A stretch of DNA of 64,000 nt from Bacillus sp. OV166 (GCF_900177675.1 NZ_FXWM01000001.1:2241001-2305000), one strand, 5' to 3'. Positions 17,691-27,730 are shown, numbered from the stretch's first letter. Notes: generated by a model not told the origin, from the sequence alone. A program made the numbers and translations.

Positions 17691-18785
17691 ATGAAACCTA
17701 TGCTACCTATTGAAAAATATTTCGGTAAGTTAGAACTAGTTTATGCATTTTATGGTACTATGCCTACAGGTGTTAGTGTTTCGGAAACTGGTCGTATTTT
17801 CATTTGTTTTCCGAAATGGGGAGACGATGTTAAATTTACGGTGGCGGAAATTGTTGAGGATAAATTGCAGCCTTATCCTAATTTACAAAACAATTTGGTT
17901 AACCCCGAGAATATCACAATGACTTTCATCAGTGTCCAAAGTGTAGTTGCTGATGGAAGGGGAACGCTTTGGGTATTAGATACAGCGGCACCCAATTTTT
18001 CTGAACCTATTAAAGGTGGGGCAAAATTAGTCGCTGTTGATTTAAAAACCAATACAATTAGAAGAGTATATACCTTTACAGAAGATGTTGTCCTGCCAAC
18101 AACTTACCTGAATGATGTCCGATTTGATTTGCGTGTTGGAAATGCAGGTTATGCCTATATAACGGATTCTTCTTCCAAAGGACCAGGAGCTATTATCGTC
18201 GTAGATTTAGAAAATGGAAACGCGTTTAGACGGTTAAATGGAGCAAATTCAACTTCACCCGATCCCTATTTTATACCGAAAGTAGAAGGAAAAGTGTTGA
18301 TGAATCGAAATAAAGATGGCGGGACTTCTCCATTTAGATTGGCGTCTGACGGTATTGCGATTTCTCCTGATGGAAAGGTATTATTTTTTTGTCCACTAAC
18401 AAGTCGTCATCTGTTCTCGATCTCAACAGAAGCCCTGAGAGACAGAAATATACCGGACATGGATTTACTTTATCATGTGGAGTATTGGGGAGAAAAAGGT
18501 GCGTCTGATGGAATGATTACAGATGCAAAAGGGGCCGTTTATGCTGGAGATTATGAGAACAATAGTATTCGAAAGATATTGCCAAATGGCACAATGGAAA
18601 CCATCGCACATGATCCGAGAATTTTATGGCCGGATACTTTTTCGATTGGTCCGGATGAAAACTTATATGTCATTGTGAACCAATTACATCGGCAGGCAAG
18701 GTTTCATTATGGAAAAGACCTGCGACAAAAACCTTATAGTTTACTTCGTATGAAAATTGATGAATTTCCTGCTCCTACCATTTGA
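17691..18785 (+). CDS. Yellow/major royal jelly protein-like beta-propeller protein
   Basis: The 364-residue product (start 17691, four bases after GAGGAGG) shows repeated beta-propeller blades and motifs of the MRJP/yellow family (GRIFICFPKW, GRGTLWVLDT, YLNDVRFDLR, GYAYITDSS, ASDGIAISPDGKVLFFCPLT, WPDTFSIGPDENLYV). Bacterial members are often annotated as L-dopachrome tautomerase-related or gluconolactonase-like, with substrates unknown. There is no signal peptide, so it should be cytoplasmic. It appears to be a single-gene unit ending before a terminator at 18976. Confidence 0.82.
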   Translation: MKPMLPIEKYFGKLELVYAFYGTMPTGVSVSETGRIFICFPKWGDDVKFTVAEIVEDKLQPYPNLQNNLVNPENITMTFISVQSVVADGRGTLWVLDTAAPNFSEPIKGGAKLVAVDLKTNTIRRVYTFTEDVVLPTTYLNDVRFDLRVGNAGYAYITDSSSKGPGAIIVVDLENGNAFRRLNGANSTSPDPYFIPKVEGKVLMNRNKDGGTSPFRLASDGIAISPDGKVLFFCPLTSRHLFSISTEALRDRNIPDMDLLYHVEYWGEKGASDGMITDAKGAVYAGDYENNSIRKILPNGTMETIAHDPRILWPDTFSIGPDENLYVIVNQLHRQARFHYGKDLRQKPYSLLRMKIDEFPAPTI

Positions 18786-18975
18786 TAATAAAAATAGTTG
18801 GTTCATTTTTTTGTGAAATTTGAACTGGTAAGCATGGAGCCAATAGGTCTTAATTAGCTTAATATAGCTCTATTCATAAAAGAAAAGACATCAAATTTGT
18901 AATTGTAAAAGAAAATGGTGGTCGCAAAAGGAGGGAAATCGTATATTTACATCATTTAAATATAAATGGTTTATT

Positions 18976-19016
18976 AGGAACAGTTTAGGTTGGTAATGCT
19001 AAACTGCTCCTATTTT
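18976..19016. terminator. Bidirectional-looking terminator
   Basis: AGGAACAGTTTAG pairs with CTAAACTGCTCCT around a 10-base loop and is followed by ATTTTATTTTT. It separates the MRJP-like gene and the end of the minus-strand coat operon. Confidence 0.75.
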
Positions 19017-19020
19017 ATTT

Positions 19021-19326
19021 TTATAGAGTGGGTAAGTTCAATGCTGTATTGATATTATTTAAATCTAAATTGATTTGTTCGTTTGTATCCCAAGCATGAT
19101 ACCATCCTTTTTCTGCCATATATGAGGAAATTTGTTCATGCATATCAAGAGCTTCCATTAAATGGCGAGTGAGCATTTCTTTAATTTCGGGCGTTCCTGT
19201 TTCCGTAACTGCCATGGCATAATTTCTAACTCCACTTTTAGCTGAAATCAATAAATCCATTGTAACCACTTGATCCGATAGTGCGTTCATGCCAGTTAAA
19301 TTTTCAATGATTGGATTCATGTTCAT
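19021..19326 (-). CDS. yraD: CotF-like spore coat protein (YraD type)
   Basis: The 101-residue product carries the CotF family helical pattern (MDLLISAKSGVRNYAMAVTE, MLTRHLMEALDMHEQISSYM, KGWYHAW). In B. subtilis the order yraG-yraF-adhB-yraE-yraD is a mother-cell sporulation operon, and the same order is seen here. This one is the last gene, 12 bp after yraE. It closely parallels the yraF product, as expected from an in-operon duplication. Confidence 0.85.
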   Translation of the reverse strand: MNMNPIIENLTGMNALSDQVVTMDLLISAKSGVRNYAMAVTETGTPEIKEMLTRHLMEALDMHEQISSYMAEKGWYHAWDTNEQINLDLNNINTALNLPTL

Positions 19327-19338
19327 TCATCTCCTAAT

Positions 19339-19533
19339 TTACTGCTTAGCGTTGGAAAGGATAGAAGCATATTCTTGTAATTGTCTCGTAGATACATCAA
19401 TGTCTCGCTGCATAATATCTTTTAATTGCTGATCTGTAACTAACCCTTTCATCGTTTTGGACTTAGTCAAACAAGTGGTCTTAAATGCAGCCATCTCATG
19501 GACCTCAAGAACTTCATGTAAGGCGTAGTTCAT
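19339..19533 (-). CDS. yraE: Short CotF-like coat protein (YraE type)
   Basis: The 64-residue product (LHEVLEVHEMAAFKTTCLTK, SKTMKGLVTDQQLKDIMQRD) matches the short CotF-domain partners. The RBS AAGGAGG precedes the ATG. It lies between adhB and yraD with gaps of 17 and 12 bp, so the genes are cotranscribed. It likely assembles with YraD in the spore coat. Confidence 0.82.
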   Translation of the reverse strand: MNYALHEVLEVHEMAAFKTTCLTKSKTMKGLVTDQQLKDIMQRDIDVSTRQLQEYASILSNAKQ

Positions 19534-19550
19534 TTTTTATACCTCCTTCC

Positions 19551-20687
19551 TCAAGGTTTCAACACGACTTTTATACAATCATCCATTTTTGTGTCAAAAA
19601 TCTCATACCCACGCTTTGCTTCACTAAGTGGAAGTACATGACTCACGACATCTCCTGGATCAATTTTTCCGGTCGAAACTAATTCAAACATATATGGCAT
19701 ATAGTGAATCACAGGTGCTTGCCCAGAGCGGATATTGACGTTTCGGTTCATAATATCTCCCATTGGGAATCCATTATATCTGCCACCGTAAACGCCTGTA
19801 ACTTGGATTGTCCCGCCTTTACGCACTGCTTGTGAAGCCATGATAAACGCACCGAATGCTCCGCCTTGAAGCTTCATTCCGCTCGCAAGGAATTCTATAT
19901 CAGTCATTTTACCGTCCATACCAACTGCATCAATGACAACATCAGCGCCGCCTTTCGTCATTTCTTTCAAATGCATTCCCACATTTTCAAAGTGTTCGAA
20001 ATTTACAATTTCAACTTTGTTGGTACGTTTGGCGTGTTGCAAACGATAGTCTACATAATCTACGGCAATGACACGCTTTGCTCCTTTTAGCCAACAGAAT
20101 TTTTGAGCAAAAAGACCAACCGGACCACAGCCAAGAACAATAACTGTATCTCCATCCTTTACGCCTGCATTGTCAACACTCCAAAAACCAGTAGACATCG
20201 CATCGGCAATAACTGCTAACTTTTCATCTGGTTCTTCACAAGTCTCTGGAATTTTGAAATGAGTAAAGTTGGCAAACGGCACTCTTAAATATTCAGCTTG
20301 CCCACCTGGATAGCCACCCGTCGTACCAGAATATCCGAAATAGGCACCCATATCACCATTATCATTAGAATTATCACATTGGCTTTCCAACTGGTTTTTA
20401 CAGTAATAGCATTCACCGCATGCTATATTAAAGGGGATAATTACTCGATCTCCCTTTTTTAGCTTAGTCACACCTGGACCAACTTCTTCGACGATTCCCA
20501 TTGGTTCATGGCCAATAACATAGTTTTCTTGCAGGTTAGGAATCATGCCATGAATTAAATGTAAATCAGACCCACATATAGCTGTACTCGTTACTTTAAT
20601 AATCATGTCATCTGGTTTTTCAATCTTTGGATCTGGAACTTCTTTGACTACAACATTTTTAATACCTTGATACGTTACTGCCTTCAT
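19551..20687 (-). CDS. adhB: Zinc-dependent alcohol dehydrogenase (AdhB/formaldehyde-dehydrogenase-like MDR)
   Basis: The product (378 aa) is a medium-chain dehydrogenase. Catalytic zinc ligands are in AICGSDLHL and the [12 protein letters not shown] motif; the structural-zinc cysteines are in [15 protein letters not shown]; the NAD-binding [10 protein letters not shown] turn and AVDYVDYRL (D for NAD) follow. It probably oxidises a small alcohol or aldehyde. It is embedded between two pairs of CotF-type genes as in B. subtilis, implying expression during sporulation. Confidence 0.9.
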   Translation of the reverse strand: MKAVTYQGIKNVVVKEVPDPKIEKPDDMIIKVTSTAICGSDLHLIHGMIPNLQENYVIGHEPMGIVEEVGPGVTKLKKGDRVIIPFNIACGECYYCKNQLESQCDNSNDNGDMGAYFGYSGTTGGYPGGQAEYLRVPFANFTHFKIPETCEEPDEKLAVIADAMSTGFWSVDNAGVKDGDTVIVLGCGPVGLFAQKFCWLKGAKRVIAVDYVDYRLQHAKRTNKVEIVNFEHFENVGMHLKEMTKGGADVVIDAVGMDGKMTDIEFLASGMKLQGGAFGAFIMASQAVRKGGTIQVTGVYGGRYNGFPMGDIMNRNVNIRSGQAPVIHYMPYMFELVSTGKIDPGDVVSHVLPLSEAKRGYEIFDTKMDDCIKVVLKP

Positions 20688-20705
20688 GCTATACAGCCTC
20701 CAGTG

Positions 20706-21086
20706 TTAGTGTTCATCAGGTGTCCGGTCAAACATACCCTTTCTATTGGTCTCAACAGGAAATAGATTCATTTTGCCAATCATCAATGTATTGTTGGCAG
20801 AGAGTTGGTCTAATTGATATTGTTCACTTAGTTCGTATGGATGGAACCATTTTTTATTAATCATTAGTTCTGTAATTTCTTGGTGCATGGCAATCCCTTG
20901 CATTAACTGGTTTCGTAAGAGGGTTCTAACATCAGGTGATGCGGACTCCGTTAATGCGACAGCAATATTGCGAACACCTTCTTTGGCACGAAGAAGTAAA
21001 TCCATCGCAAATGTGGTATCTGCTAGCTCTGGTACGTGTAGTGAGTTTATAGGGTCTAAATAGTCATGATTCAATGAATTTGCCAC
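20706..21086 (-). CDS. yraF: CotF-like spore coat protein (YraF type)
   Basis: The 126-residue product has the CotF helices ([52 protein letters not shown]) and a short polar tail ending RTPDEH. It starts 5 bp after the yraG stop and ends 19 bp before adhB. Its paralogue yraD lies at the end of the operon. Confidence 0.85.
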   Translation of the reverse strand: MANSLNHDYLDPINSLHVPELADTTFAMDLLLRAKEGVRNIAVALTESASPDVRTLLRNQLMQGIAMHQEITELMINKKWFHPYELSEQYQLDQLSANNTLMIGKMNLFPVETNRKGMFDRTPDEH

Positions 21087-21090
21087 CTTT

Positions 21091-21336
21091 TCAATTTATT
21101 ATTGGTGTTGGCCGGTTTTGAGGAACAGGAGCTTCAAAAGGTGCACGTTGATAAATTGCCTGTAATTCTCCAAGCGCTTGCATGGATTGTTCAACATCTT
21201 TTTGCATTAATGCTCTCAAATCATGATCAAATACCAGTCCTTGCATTAGTTTTGATTTCGCTAAGCAAAGGGTTTTAAAATTAATAACTTCATGTAGATC
21301 CAATGACTCATGATCGGCTAATTTTTGAATATCCAT
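21091..21336 (-). CDS. yraG: Short CotF-like coat protein (YraG type), first gene of operon
   Basis: The 81-residue product ([40 protein letters not shown]) has a proline-rich tail ([15 protein letters not shown]). AGAAAGGTGGG lies before the ATG. Upstream 21337-21480 should hold the operon promoter; no sporulation sigma consensus was clear by eye. Confidence 0.84.
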   Translation of the reverse strand: MDIQKLADHESLDLHEVINFKTLCLAKSKLMQGLVFDHDLRALMQKDVEQSMQALGELQAIYQRAPFEAPVPQNRPTPIIN

Positions 21337-21520
21337 TTCTAATTACCCACCTTTCTACGTAAATACAATGGTATTGTTCCAAGTATAGGAGGAAACATTC
21401 TATAATTTTTTAAAAAGATAGGTAAATTATATTTAATGGTTAGAATATTCGTAAAGTGTAGAAAATTAATTTAGCACTAAGACGCTAATTCAGCAATATG
21501 TACTTGCATGGATAATTGAT

Positions 21521-21563
21521 AAGTACACAAAACCCCTTGGTGCTCAAGGGGTTTTGTGTACTT
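21521..21563. terminator. Perfect 19-bp hairpin
   Basis: AAGTACACAAAACCCCTTG is exactly complementary to the sequence at 21545-21563, with a 5-base loop. It could end a transcript of the response-regulator region or be an IS-end relic. There is no long T tract, as the pairing itself supplies the T residues. Confidence 0.7.
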
Positions 21564-21697
21564 CGTAAAATCGCAGTTATTGTGAAGTTTCACTAAGATA
21601 ATTCTCGCCGATCAACGGAACTTGGCGGTTCCTCAAACCATCCATTGGAAATCATGAAGTTTGCACAGTCTTCCGCAAACTTCACATCCCTTGCGAT

Positions 21698-22027
21698 ACA
21701 GGCCGGGAAGATCTGTTTCGAACGATTGAATCTGCTATCAGGGGTGAAACATTATTACAACCAGAAATCATGGCCAAACTAATTGGAGCTAAAGAAAAGA
21801 AATCCAAGGTTATAGCTCCCTTTGAAGCCAATAAACTAACTGAAAAGCAACTGTTTATTTTACAAGCAACAGCCAAAGGATACCGAAATAAAGATATAGC
21901 CTTTGATATGGGTATTGCCGAACGAACCGTTAAGGCACATTTAACGAATATTTACAATAAACTTGGTGTTAACACTAGAACAGAAGCGGTCGCTGTTGCC
22001 CTAGAAAGTGGAATGATACATCTTTAG
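21698..22027 (+). pseudogene. NarL/LuxR-type response regulator, C-terminal fragment
   Basis: The frame reads DTGREDLFRTIESAIRGETL, the linker, and the LuxR HTH (LTEKQLFILQATAKGYRNKD, then RTVKAHLTNIYNKLGVNTR). The whole receiver domain with its phospho-aspartate is missing. Upstream sequence shows no start or RBS in frame. It is a 3' remnant of a two-component regulator, with no kinase nearby. Confidence 0.8.
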
Positions 22028-22109
22028 AAAAAATACATAAGCGTAAAATCATAAAAAGAGAGCTATTTTTGAATAGTCAGCTTTTTTCTATTTCAAATAA
22101 GTATTATTA

Positions 22110-22678
22110 AGAAGTACACAGAATATTAAACGGTTCAAACAAACTGAACAAAAAATGACTCTGTTTGAAATGTTTGAGCGATTTATGGTTTTCAAACAAA
22201 TTGAGGGTTTAGCAAAGCCAACAATTCAAGGCTATTATGAACATTTTCATTATCTCAATAATTACCTGGGAGGGGATGTTCCTAATGAAGAAGTTACGGT
22301 TGATTAGTTTCGAAATTATATTGGCTATATGCTCAATGACCAAGGTTTAAAACCAACTACTTTTAATGTACGGATTAGAACAAATCGAGCTTTCTTACGA
22401 CATTGTTATCAAGAAGGATGGATTGTAATTCCAATTCACGAAAAGTTTAAGCCGATTAAAACTCCAGAAGATGAAATACAATCCTTTACACCAGCTGAAA
22501 TAAAAGCACTACTGAACCAAATTGATGACTCAAGGTTTGTTGGGTTTCGAGATAAAGTCATGATCTATGTATTATTAGATACAATGGTAAGAATATCAGA
22601 ACTTCTTAATATGAGGAGAAGTAATGTAGATTTAAAGAGTGGGTACATCAAATTGGAACCGCATAACAATGGGCCGTA
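22110..22678 (+). pseudogene. Tyrosine recombinase (XerC/D-like), truncated with an internal stop
   Basis: The frame covers the SAM-like domain (MTLFEMFERFMVFKQIEGLA, TAG at about 22304, LKPTTFNVRIRTNRAFLRHC) and the start of the catalytic domain (FRDKVMIYVLLDTMVRISEL with the first Arg). It ends before the HxxR box and the tyrosine. It is the same lineage as the fragment at 31697, which suggests both came from related islands. Confidence 0.78.
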
Positions 22679-23223
22679 AACTAACATTAACTTTTTTCAC
22701 CTACTTTACACTCCTTCTTATTGTTTTCTTTTATCAGAATATAATTAGAACTGTTCTATTTGTACCAAATTAGGGCCCGATCCACGAATAGAATCACAAT
22801 TGATTACTGATTGACGGCTCTTTTCTCTTGTTTGCTAAATAACCATTTGGTAGCAAGATAGACATCTTCCATTCCAACTAGAAATTTGATTTGTGTTCAG
22901 GTGCGAGGCTATATTCTACAGAAATAACAATACATTGGGTCTCGTTTGAAAATGAACGACATCGAGCATCGTGGAACTGGTGAGCGCATTTTATGAAGTT
23001 CTAAATAGCCGGGACAAAAAATTGGATTCAAATATAACGTTCGAATATTTATAATATTGATATTAGAAATTTTTAAAGTTAAATCGAAATAAATAGATGT
23101 GTGATATAGTAGTAGACAATCATTTTATTTTAAAAAGAATACATAACTCTTTACATTGATGGTTATTTGTGAATAAAAAATACTTGTTCCTGGTAGAAAA
23201 TTGAATGAAAGGACCTGATCGCT
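22679..23223. other. Gene-free stretch before the CoA-ligase cluster
   Basis: No open frame with an RBS is seen. Short GC-richer strings around 22900-23000 (for example GAACGACATCGAGCATCG) could be degraded coding sequence, but no family was recognised. The last 100 bp are AT-rich and should include the promoter of the ligase gene. Confidence 0.4.
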
Positions 23224-24762
23224 TTGAATTTATACCAACTATTCTCTTTTTCTGCCGCTCGTTATCCAAGCTATCCAGCCTTGATCCATGGAAATAGGAA
23301 AACCACATATTCCCAGCTTTCAGAAGAAGTGAACCAGGTTGCTTCCTCTTTCCACAGGCTTGGATTAAAGAGTGGGGACCGCGTCATGGTCCTTTTGAAA
23401 AATAGAATGGAAACGGCCGTTGTCTTTTGGGCTATACAAAAATTAGGAGCCGTTTTCGCACCCATTAATCTACGTTCATCAACAGAAGAAATCCTTTATT
23501 GTGTAAATGACCTTGAAACCAAATTCATCGTGTTTGAAGACGCAAGTAAACATCTAATAAGAAACCAAAAGTATGTTGAGCGTCCGTTATTGATCGGATT
23601 GGAAGACTCATTGGGTGACATGAGTTACGGGGAGCTGTTAAACAAAGTTATCGTGGAGGTAGAGCCTTATCCTGCACATGATGACGACCTGGCTGTTATT
23701 TTGTATACATCCGGTACTTCCGGCAAGCCAAAAGGAGTTCCACGTTCCCACATAAATGAATATGCTTCAACCATGGCCCATATTATTCAGTGCAGCTATC
23801 AGCCGTTTGAGAGGACCTATGGAATACCAACTTTGTCCCATACCATTGGGCTTCGTTCCCTTTTGGCAATGACGTTCCTCAATGGTGTTTATGTTCCATT
23901 TCCAGATTTTGATGCCTATAAAGCACTAAAAATGATTCCAGAAGAGAAGATTAGCTGCCTCTTCCTGACTCCGACTATGTATCATGATATTGTCACTCAC
24001 CCATATGCAAAAGCAGTTGATTTTTCCACAATCCACACGATTGTATACTCCGGCGGTCCGATGCCAAGCCACCTGATCCAAAAATGTGGGGAACTTATGG
24101 CTCCCGACTTTTTTGTTAACCAATACGGGAGCACAGAAATCTATACTTTCAGCACCTTTCCAGATGTTAGAAAGAAACCAGGATGCGCTGGGAAAGCAGG
24201 GATCCATCAACGGATCAGGCTGGTAAATCCGAACAGCAAATGGAAAAAACCGCTTGTCTGGTTAACGGAGAAGGGTGAAATAGGTGAAATCCTTGTTGAT
24301 ATAAGTTCACCGGAGGCTTTTAAAGGATATTGGAACAGGCCTGACGTAACAAGAAAAGCAATCAAGGATGGCTGGTACTTTACCGGTGATGTCGGGTTTA
24401 TAGATGAGGAAGGGGATCTTCATGTCGTGGGACGGGTTGATGACATGATCATTTCCAGCGGGGAAAACATTTACCCGCAGGAAATCGAGAAAGTTTTGGC
24501 TGAACACCATAGTGTAAGGGAGGCTGTGGTGGTTGGTGAGGATGATGAACGGTGGGGACAAATTGTTACAGCTTTTATCGTTTCGGATGACAAAGAATTG
24601 ACCCCTCAGGCGCTCGACTATTTTTGCAAAATGCATAAACGGCTGCCGAATTACAAAAGGCCGCGAAATTATATATTCATTAAGGAAATCCCTAAAAATT
24701 CAGCGGGGAAAATTTTGCGGCGCCAACTAAAGGAAGGGAATTATGGTGAAGTAGCTTTTTAA
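23224..24762 (+). CDS. AMP-forming acyl-CoA ligase
   Basis: The 512-residue product has every landmark of the ANL superfamily: the P-loop VILYTSGTSGKPKGVPRSH, the A5 motif NQYGSTEIYTF, A7 GWYFTGDVGFIDEEG, A8 GRVDDMIISSGENIYPQEIE and the A10 lysine K496 in SAGKILRRQL. It should activate a carboxylic acid to its CoA ester. A TTG start at 23224 lies behind GAAAGGACC. The genes that follow (regulator, hydroxyacyl-CoA dehydrogenase, enoyl-CoA hydratase, CoA-transferase) indicate beta-oxidation of the product. The acid could be aromatic, given benE on the same segment, but specificity is not readable here. Confidence 0.9.
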   Translation: MNLYQLFSFSAARYPSYPALIHGNRKTTYSQLSEEVNQVASSFHRLGLKSGDRVMVLLKNRMETAVVFWAIQKLGAVFAPINLRSSTEEILYCVNDLETKFIVFEDASKHLIRNQKYVERPLLIGLEDSLGDMSYGELLNKVIVEVEPYPAHDDDLAVILYTSGTSGKPKGVPRSHINEYASTMAHIIQCSYQPFERTYGIPTLSHTIGLRSLLAMTFLNGVYVPFPDFDAYKALKMIPEEKISCLFLTPTMYHDIVTHPYAKAVDFSTIHTIVYSGGPMPSHLIQKCGELMAPDFFVNQYGSTEIYTFSTFPDVRKKPGCAGKAGIHQRIRLVNPNSKWKKPLVWLTEKGEIGEILVDISSPEAFKGYWNRPDVTRKAIKDGWYFTGDVGFIDEEGDLHVVGRVDDMIISSGENIYPQEIEKVLAEHHSVREAVVVGEDDERWGQIVTAFIVSDDKELTPQALDYFCKMHKRLPNYKRPRNYIFIKEIPKNSAGKILRRQLKEGNYGEVAF

Positions 24763-24810
24763 AAATTTTGCTCTGTTGACAAAATTTTTAAAGAAAAGGA
24801 AGGTGTTTTC

Positions 24811-25587
24811 TTGAACGGAATCTTAATTGTGGATGATGATAGGGAAACATGGGAGGCTGTCCAATCCATCATAGAAAACAGCCAATTTATGGACACTCCC
24901 ATTTGGAAGGAAGAAATGGCAAATAAGGGGATCGAGCTCATTAAGGAAAAGCGTCCTGCTTTTCTATTGATGGAATTGTCACTTCCTGATATGGACGGAA
25001 TCGAGTTCGGAAAAAAAGCGAAGGAAATCCATCCAACCCTCCATGTTATTGTTGTTACGCACCTGCAAATGTTCAAAACCGTCCAGTCCTGCATGAATGC
25101 TGGTTTTTCAGCCTACTTGCTGAAGCCTATTGCCAACGGGGAATTGCTGCAGACCCTTGACCGCCTTTATACTGCCCGACTGCTCCATGATTCATTGCCT
25201 TATTTGGAAACGAAGAAGGAGCCTGATGCAGGAGAATTGGAAACTGACCTGGGAAACCCGATCCAAACGGCCATTAAATTTATCCACCTGAATTATCATA
25301 AGCCTATTCATCTAAAGGAAGCAGCCGATTTGGTCTACCTCAGTCCATCGTATTTCAGCCGTTTATTCAAAGAAGAAACGGGAGTGACTTTTGTTGAATT
25401 ATTAACCGATTACCGTCTGGAGAAGTCAAAGCATCTCCTAAAGATTACAGTGATGCCAATTGAAACCATAGCAAACCTCACAGGGTTTGGAAGCGCGGCC
25501 TATTTTGCAACAAGTTTTAAACGCAAGGAAGGACAAACTCCAAAAGAATACAGGAATATGTGTACGTTTTCAGAGACCGATTCGTAG
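24811..25587 (+). CDS. Receiver-AraC response regulator with Glu at the phospho-Asp site
   Basis: The product (258 aa) joins a receiver domain (residues 3-120; acidic pocket LIVDDDRE, conserved Lys in YLLKPI) to an AraC-type double HTH (150-250; LKEAADLVYLSPSYFSRLFK, TGFGSAAYFATSFKRKEGQT). At the position of the phosphorylated aspartate the sequence is FLLMELSLPDMDG, with E55 instead of D. A TTG start follows AAGGAAGG. It lies 48 bp after the ligase gene, with no sensor kinase nearby, and probably controls this cluster in a phosphorylation-independent way. Confidence 0.87.
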   Translation: MNGILIVDDDRETWEAVQSIIENSQFMDTPIWKEEMANKGIELIKEKRPAFLLMELSLPDMDGIEFGKKAKEIHPTLHVIVVTHLQMFKTVQSCMNAGFSAYLLKPIANGELLQTLDRLYTARLLHDSLPYLETKKEPDAGELETDLGNPIQTAIKFIHLNYHKPIHLKEAADLVYLSPSYFSRLFKEETGVTFVELLTDYRLEKSKHLLKITVMPIETIANLTGFGSAAYFATSFKRKEGQTPKEYRNMCTFSETDS

Positions 25588-25606
25588 AATGGACGGTCTT
25601 TTTTTG
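25574..25606 (+). terminator. Terminator after the response regulator
   Basis: AGACCG pairs with CGGTCT and is followed by seven T residues; it starts inside the last codons of the gene. Confidence 0.7.
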
Positions 25607-25972
25607 ACGATGAAGACTCGGGAACCGAGCAGAAAAATGAAATTGAAAAGAAGATAATTTTAAAACTTATTATTTTTCAAACGATTATTTTAATTATTAA
25701 AGAGTTGTTGCAATTAAATGGCTCTGAATTTGAAGGTGTCGATGATCCGTTAATTCATGCGGGTTAGACATATCGTACGAAAAACCACAATCTTTGCGAA
25801 AACAGCCAAAAACAAAAAAGCAAAATAATTAAAATAATGAGAAGATAATTTTAAAACAAGAAAATTTAGTATTTTATTATAATTTAATTGTGACCGATTA
25901 CATATTATTTCCTTATATTCAGATGGATTAGGGAATTTCATTCTCATGTAAAAGTACTGGGGGAGTTTATCA
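25588..25972. promoter_or_regulatory. Leader of the beta-oxidation operon with repeats
   Basis: GAAGATAATTTTAAAAC occurs at 25650 and again at 25841 in the same orientation. Between them ATTATTTTAATTATT (about 25684) and its reverse complement (about 25824) form an inverted pair. The arrangement brackets the promoter region of the hydroxyacyl-CoA dehydrogenase gene and may hold operators. Confidence 0.4.
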
Positions 25973-26824
25973 ATGGAAATTCAAAAAGTCATGGTAGTTG
26001 GTTCTGGGCAAATGGGTAGCGGAATCGCACAGGTGCTGGCAGAAACAGGTTACCAGGTTGTCTTGAATGATATAAAAGAAGAATTTGTCCAAAGAGGATT
26101 GGATAAAATCACGAAGCAGCTGAACCGTGATCTACAAAAGGGACGTAAAACGGAAGAAGAAAAAGCGGCGCTTCTTTCCAGAATCCAGGCTTCGACCAAT
26201 CTGGAGGACACAAAAGATGTCCAATTGGTGATTGAAGCAGCAACAGAAAACAAGGAGATTAAGCTGGGGATTTTCCGTAAGCTGGATGAAATTGCACCGG
26301 AAAATGTAATCCTCGCCACCAATACATCGTCTCTGCCAATTACAGAAATTGCCAAGGTTACAAAAAGGCCTGAAAAGGTCATCGGGATGCACTTCTTTAA
26401 CCCTGTTCCGGTAATGAAACTGGTGGAAGTAATCAGCGGATTGGCTACATCTGAAGATACATTTTCCATCATTGAAGACCTGGCTAAAAGCATGAAAAAG
26501 GTGCCTGTGTCCATCAAAGACTTTCCGGGTTTTGCTGTAAACCGGATTCTTGTTCCGATGATTAACGAGGCAATCTTTGCTGTTTATGAAGGGATATCCA
26601 CCCCGGAAGGCATTGATGAAGTAATGAAGCTCGGTGCCAATCACCCGATGGGACCGATCACTCTCGCTGATTATATTGGATTGGACACTTGCCTTGCAAT
26701 CATGGAAGTGCTGTATCAAGGATTCGGGGATCCAAAATACCGCCCGTGCCCGCTCCTTAGAAAGTATGTGGAAGCAGGATGGCTCGGAGTTAAATCCGGA
26801 CGCGGATTCTATGTCTATGAATAA
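25973..26824 (+). CDS. 3-hydroxybutyryl-CoA dehydrogenase
   Basis: The 283-residue, single-domain enzyme has the NAD fold (VVGSGQMGSGIAQVLAETGY), the catalytic-histidine motif GMHFFNPVPVMKLVE and the C-terminal domain signature KDFPGFAVNRILVPMINEA. It oxidises (S)-3-hydroxyacyl-CoA to 3-oxoacyl-CoA. The RBS is GGGGGAG. The next gene (enoyl-CoA hydratase) starts 12 bp on, so the two catalyse consecutive steps. It is similar to Hbd, MmgB and PaaH; context does not decide among these. Confidence 0.92.
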   Translation: MEIQKVMVVGSGQMGSGIAQVLAETGYQVVLNDIKEEFVQRGLDKITKQLNRDLQKGRKTEEEKAALLSRIQASTNLEDTKDVQLVIEAATENKEIKLGIFRKLDEIAPENVILATNTSSLPITEIAKVTKRPEKVIGMHFFNPVPVMKLVEVISGLATSEDTFSIIEDLAKSMKKVPVSIKDFPGFAVNRILVPMINEAIFAVYEGISTPEGIDEVMKLGANHPMGPITLADYIGLDTCLAIMEVLYQGFGDPKYRPCPLLRKYVEAGWLGVKSGRGFYVYE

Positions 26825-26836
26825 AGGAGACCAATT

Positions 26837-27622
26837 ATGAAGGAATTTAAAACGCTTCTTTTTACCGTTGATGAAAATATAGCTGTGATCACCATCAATA
26901 GACCCAAGTTTTTAAACGCTTTAAACACAGATGTACTAAGAGAAATATCGGAAGTTGTTGACATCATCGATGCAGATTCATCCATCCGCGCAGTCGTCTT
27001 GACTGGAGCCGGAGAAAAAGCATTTGTTGCCGGCGCAGACATTTCGGAAATGCAAAATAAAAATGTCTTAGAAGCCCGTGAATTTTCGTCCTTGGGAAAT
27101 AAGGCATTTTCTAAATTAGAGAATTTAAAAATGCCAGTCATTGCGGCTGTAAATGGTTATGCTCTCGGGGGCGGCTGTGAATTGGCAATGGCATGTGACA
27201 TTCGGATTGCCGGCCACAAAGCAAAATTTGGCCAGCCTGAAATTACACTTGGCATCATGCCAGGATTCGGCGGTTCCCAACGGCTTGCTCGTCTTACAGG
27301 TTTTGGGATTGCGAAAGAAATCTTGTTTACCGGTGAAATGATTAACGCCGAACGGGCTAATGAAATTGGTCTAGTTAACCGTATCGTCGATTCGTCTGAA
27401 GTTCTTTCTGAAGCAATAAAAATGGCGCAAAAAATTGCTGCCAATTCACCGCTCGGAGTTTGCTTTACCAAAAAAGCTGTTAATGAGGGAGTAAACCTGG
27501 ACATTGAACGGGCCGTATCCCTTGAAGCTGAATTATTCGGTTCGCTTTTCTCCACTAAAGATCAAAAAGAAGGAATGTCGGCATTTTTGGAAAAACGGAA
27601 GGTTACGTTTAAAGGGGAGTAG
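26837..27622 (+). CDS. Enoyl-CoA hydratase/crotonase
   Basis: The product (261 aa) is a full-length crotonase: oxyanion-hole segments AFVAGADISEM and NGYALGGGCELAMACDIRIA, and the catalytic glutamates in GQPEITLGIMPGFGGSQRL. It hydrates trans-2-enoyl-CoA to the 3-hydroxyacyl-CoA used by the preceding enzyme. RBS AAAGGAG at 26823. It is separated from the CoA-transferase by 108 bp with no evident terminator. Confidence 0.92.
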   Translation: MKEFKTLLFTVDENIAVITINRPKFLNALNTDVLREISEVVDIIDADSSIRAVVLTGAGEKAFVAGADISEMQNKNVLEAREFSSLGNKAFSKLENLKMPVIAAVNGYALGGGCELAMACDIRIAGHKAKFGQPEITLGIMPGFGGSQRLARLTGFGIAKEILFTGEMINAERANEIGLVNRIVDSSEVLSEAIKMAQKIAANSPLGVCFTKKAVNEGVNLDIERAVSLEAELFGSLFSTKDQKEGMSAFLEKRKVTFKGE

Positions 27623-27730
27623 GAATAGAAAAGTTGGCCGAATTGTCTGTGAAAGACTATTGGCAGATTGCAAAACTTATAGATGGACAGATTTTATATC
27701 TTTTTACATATAAAGAAGGAGGAAAAAGTA

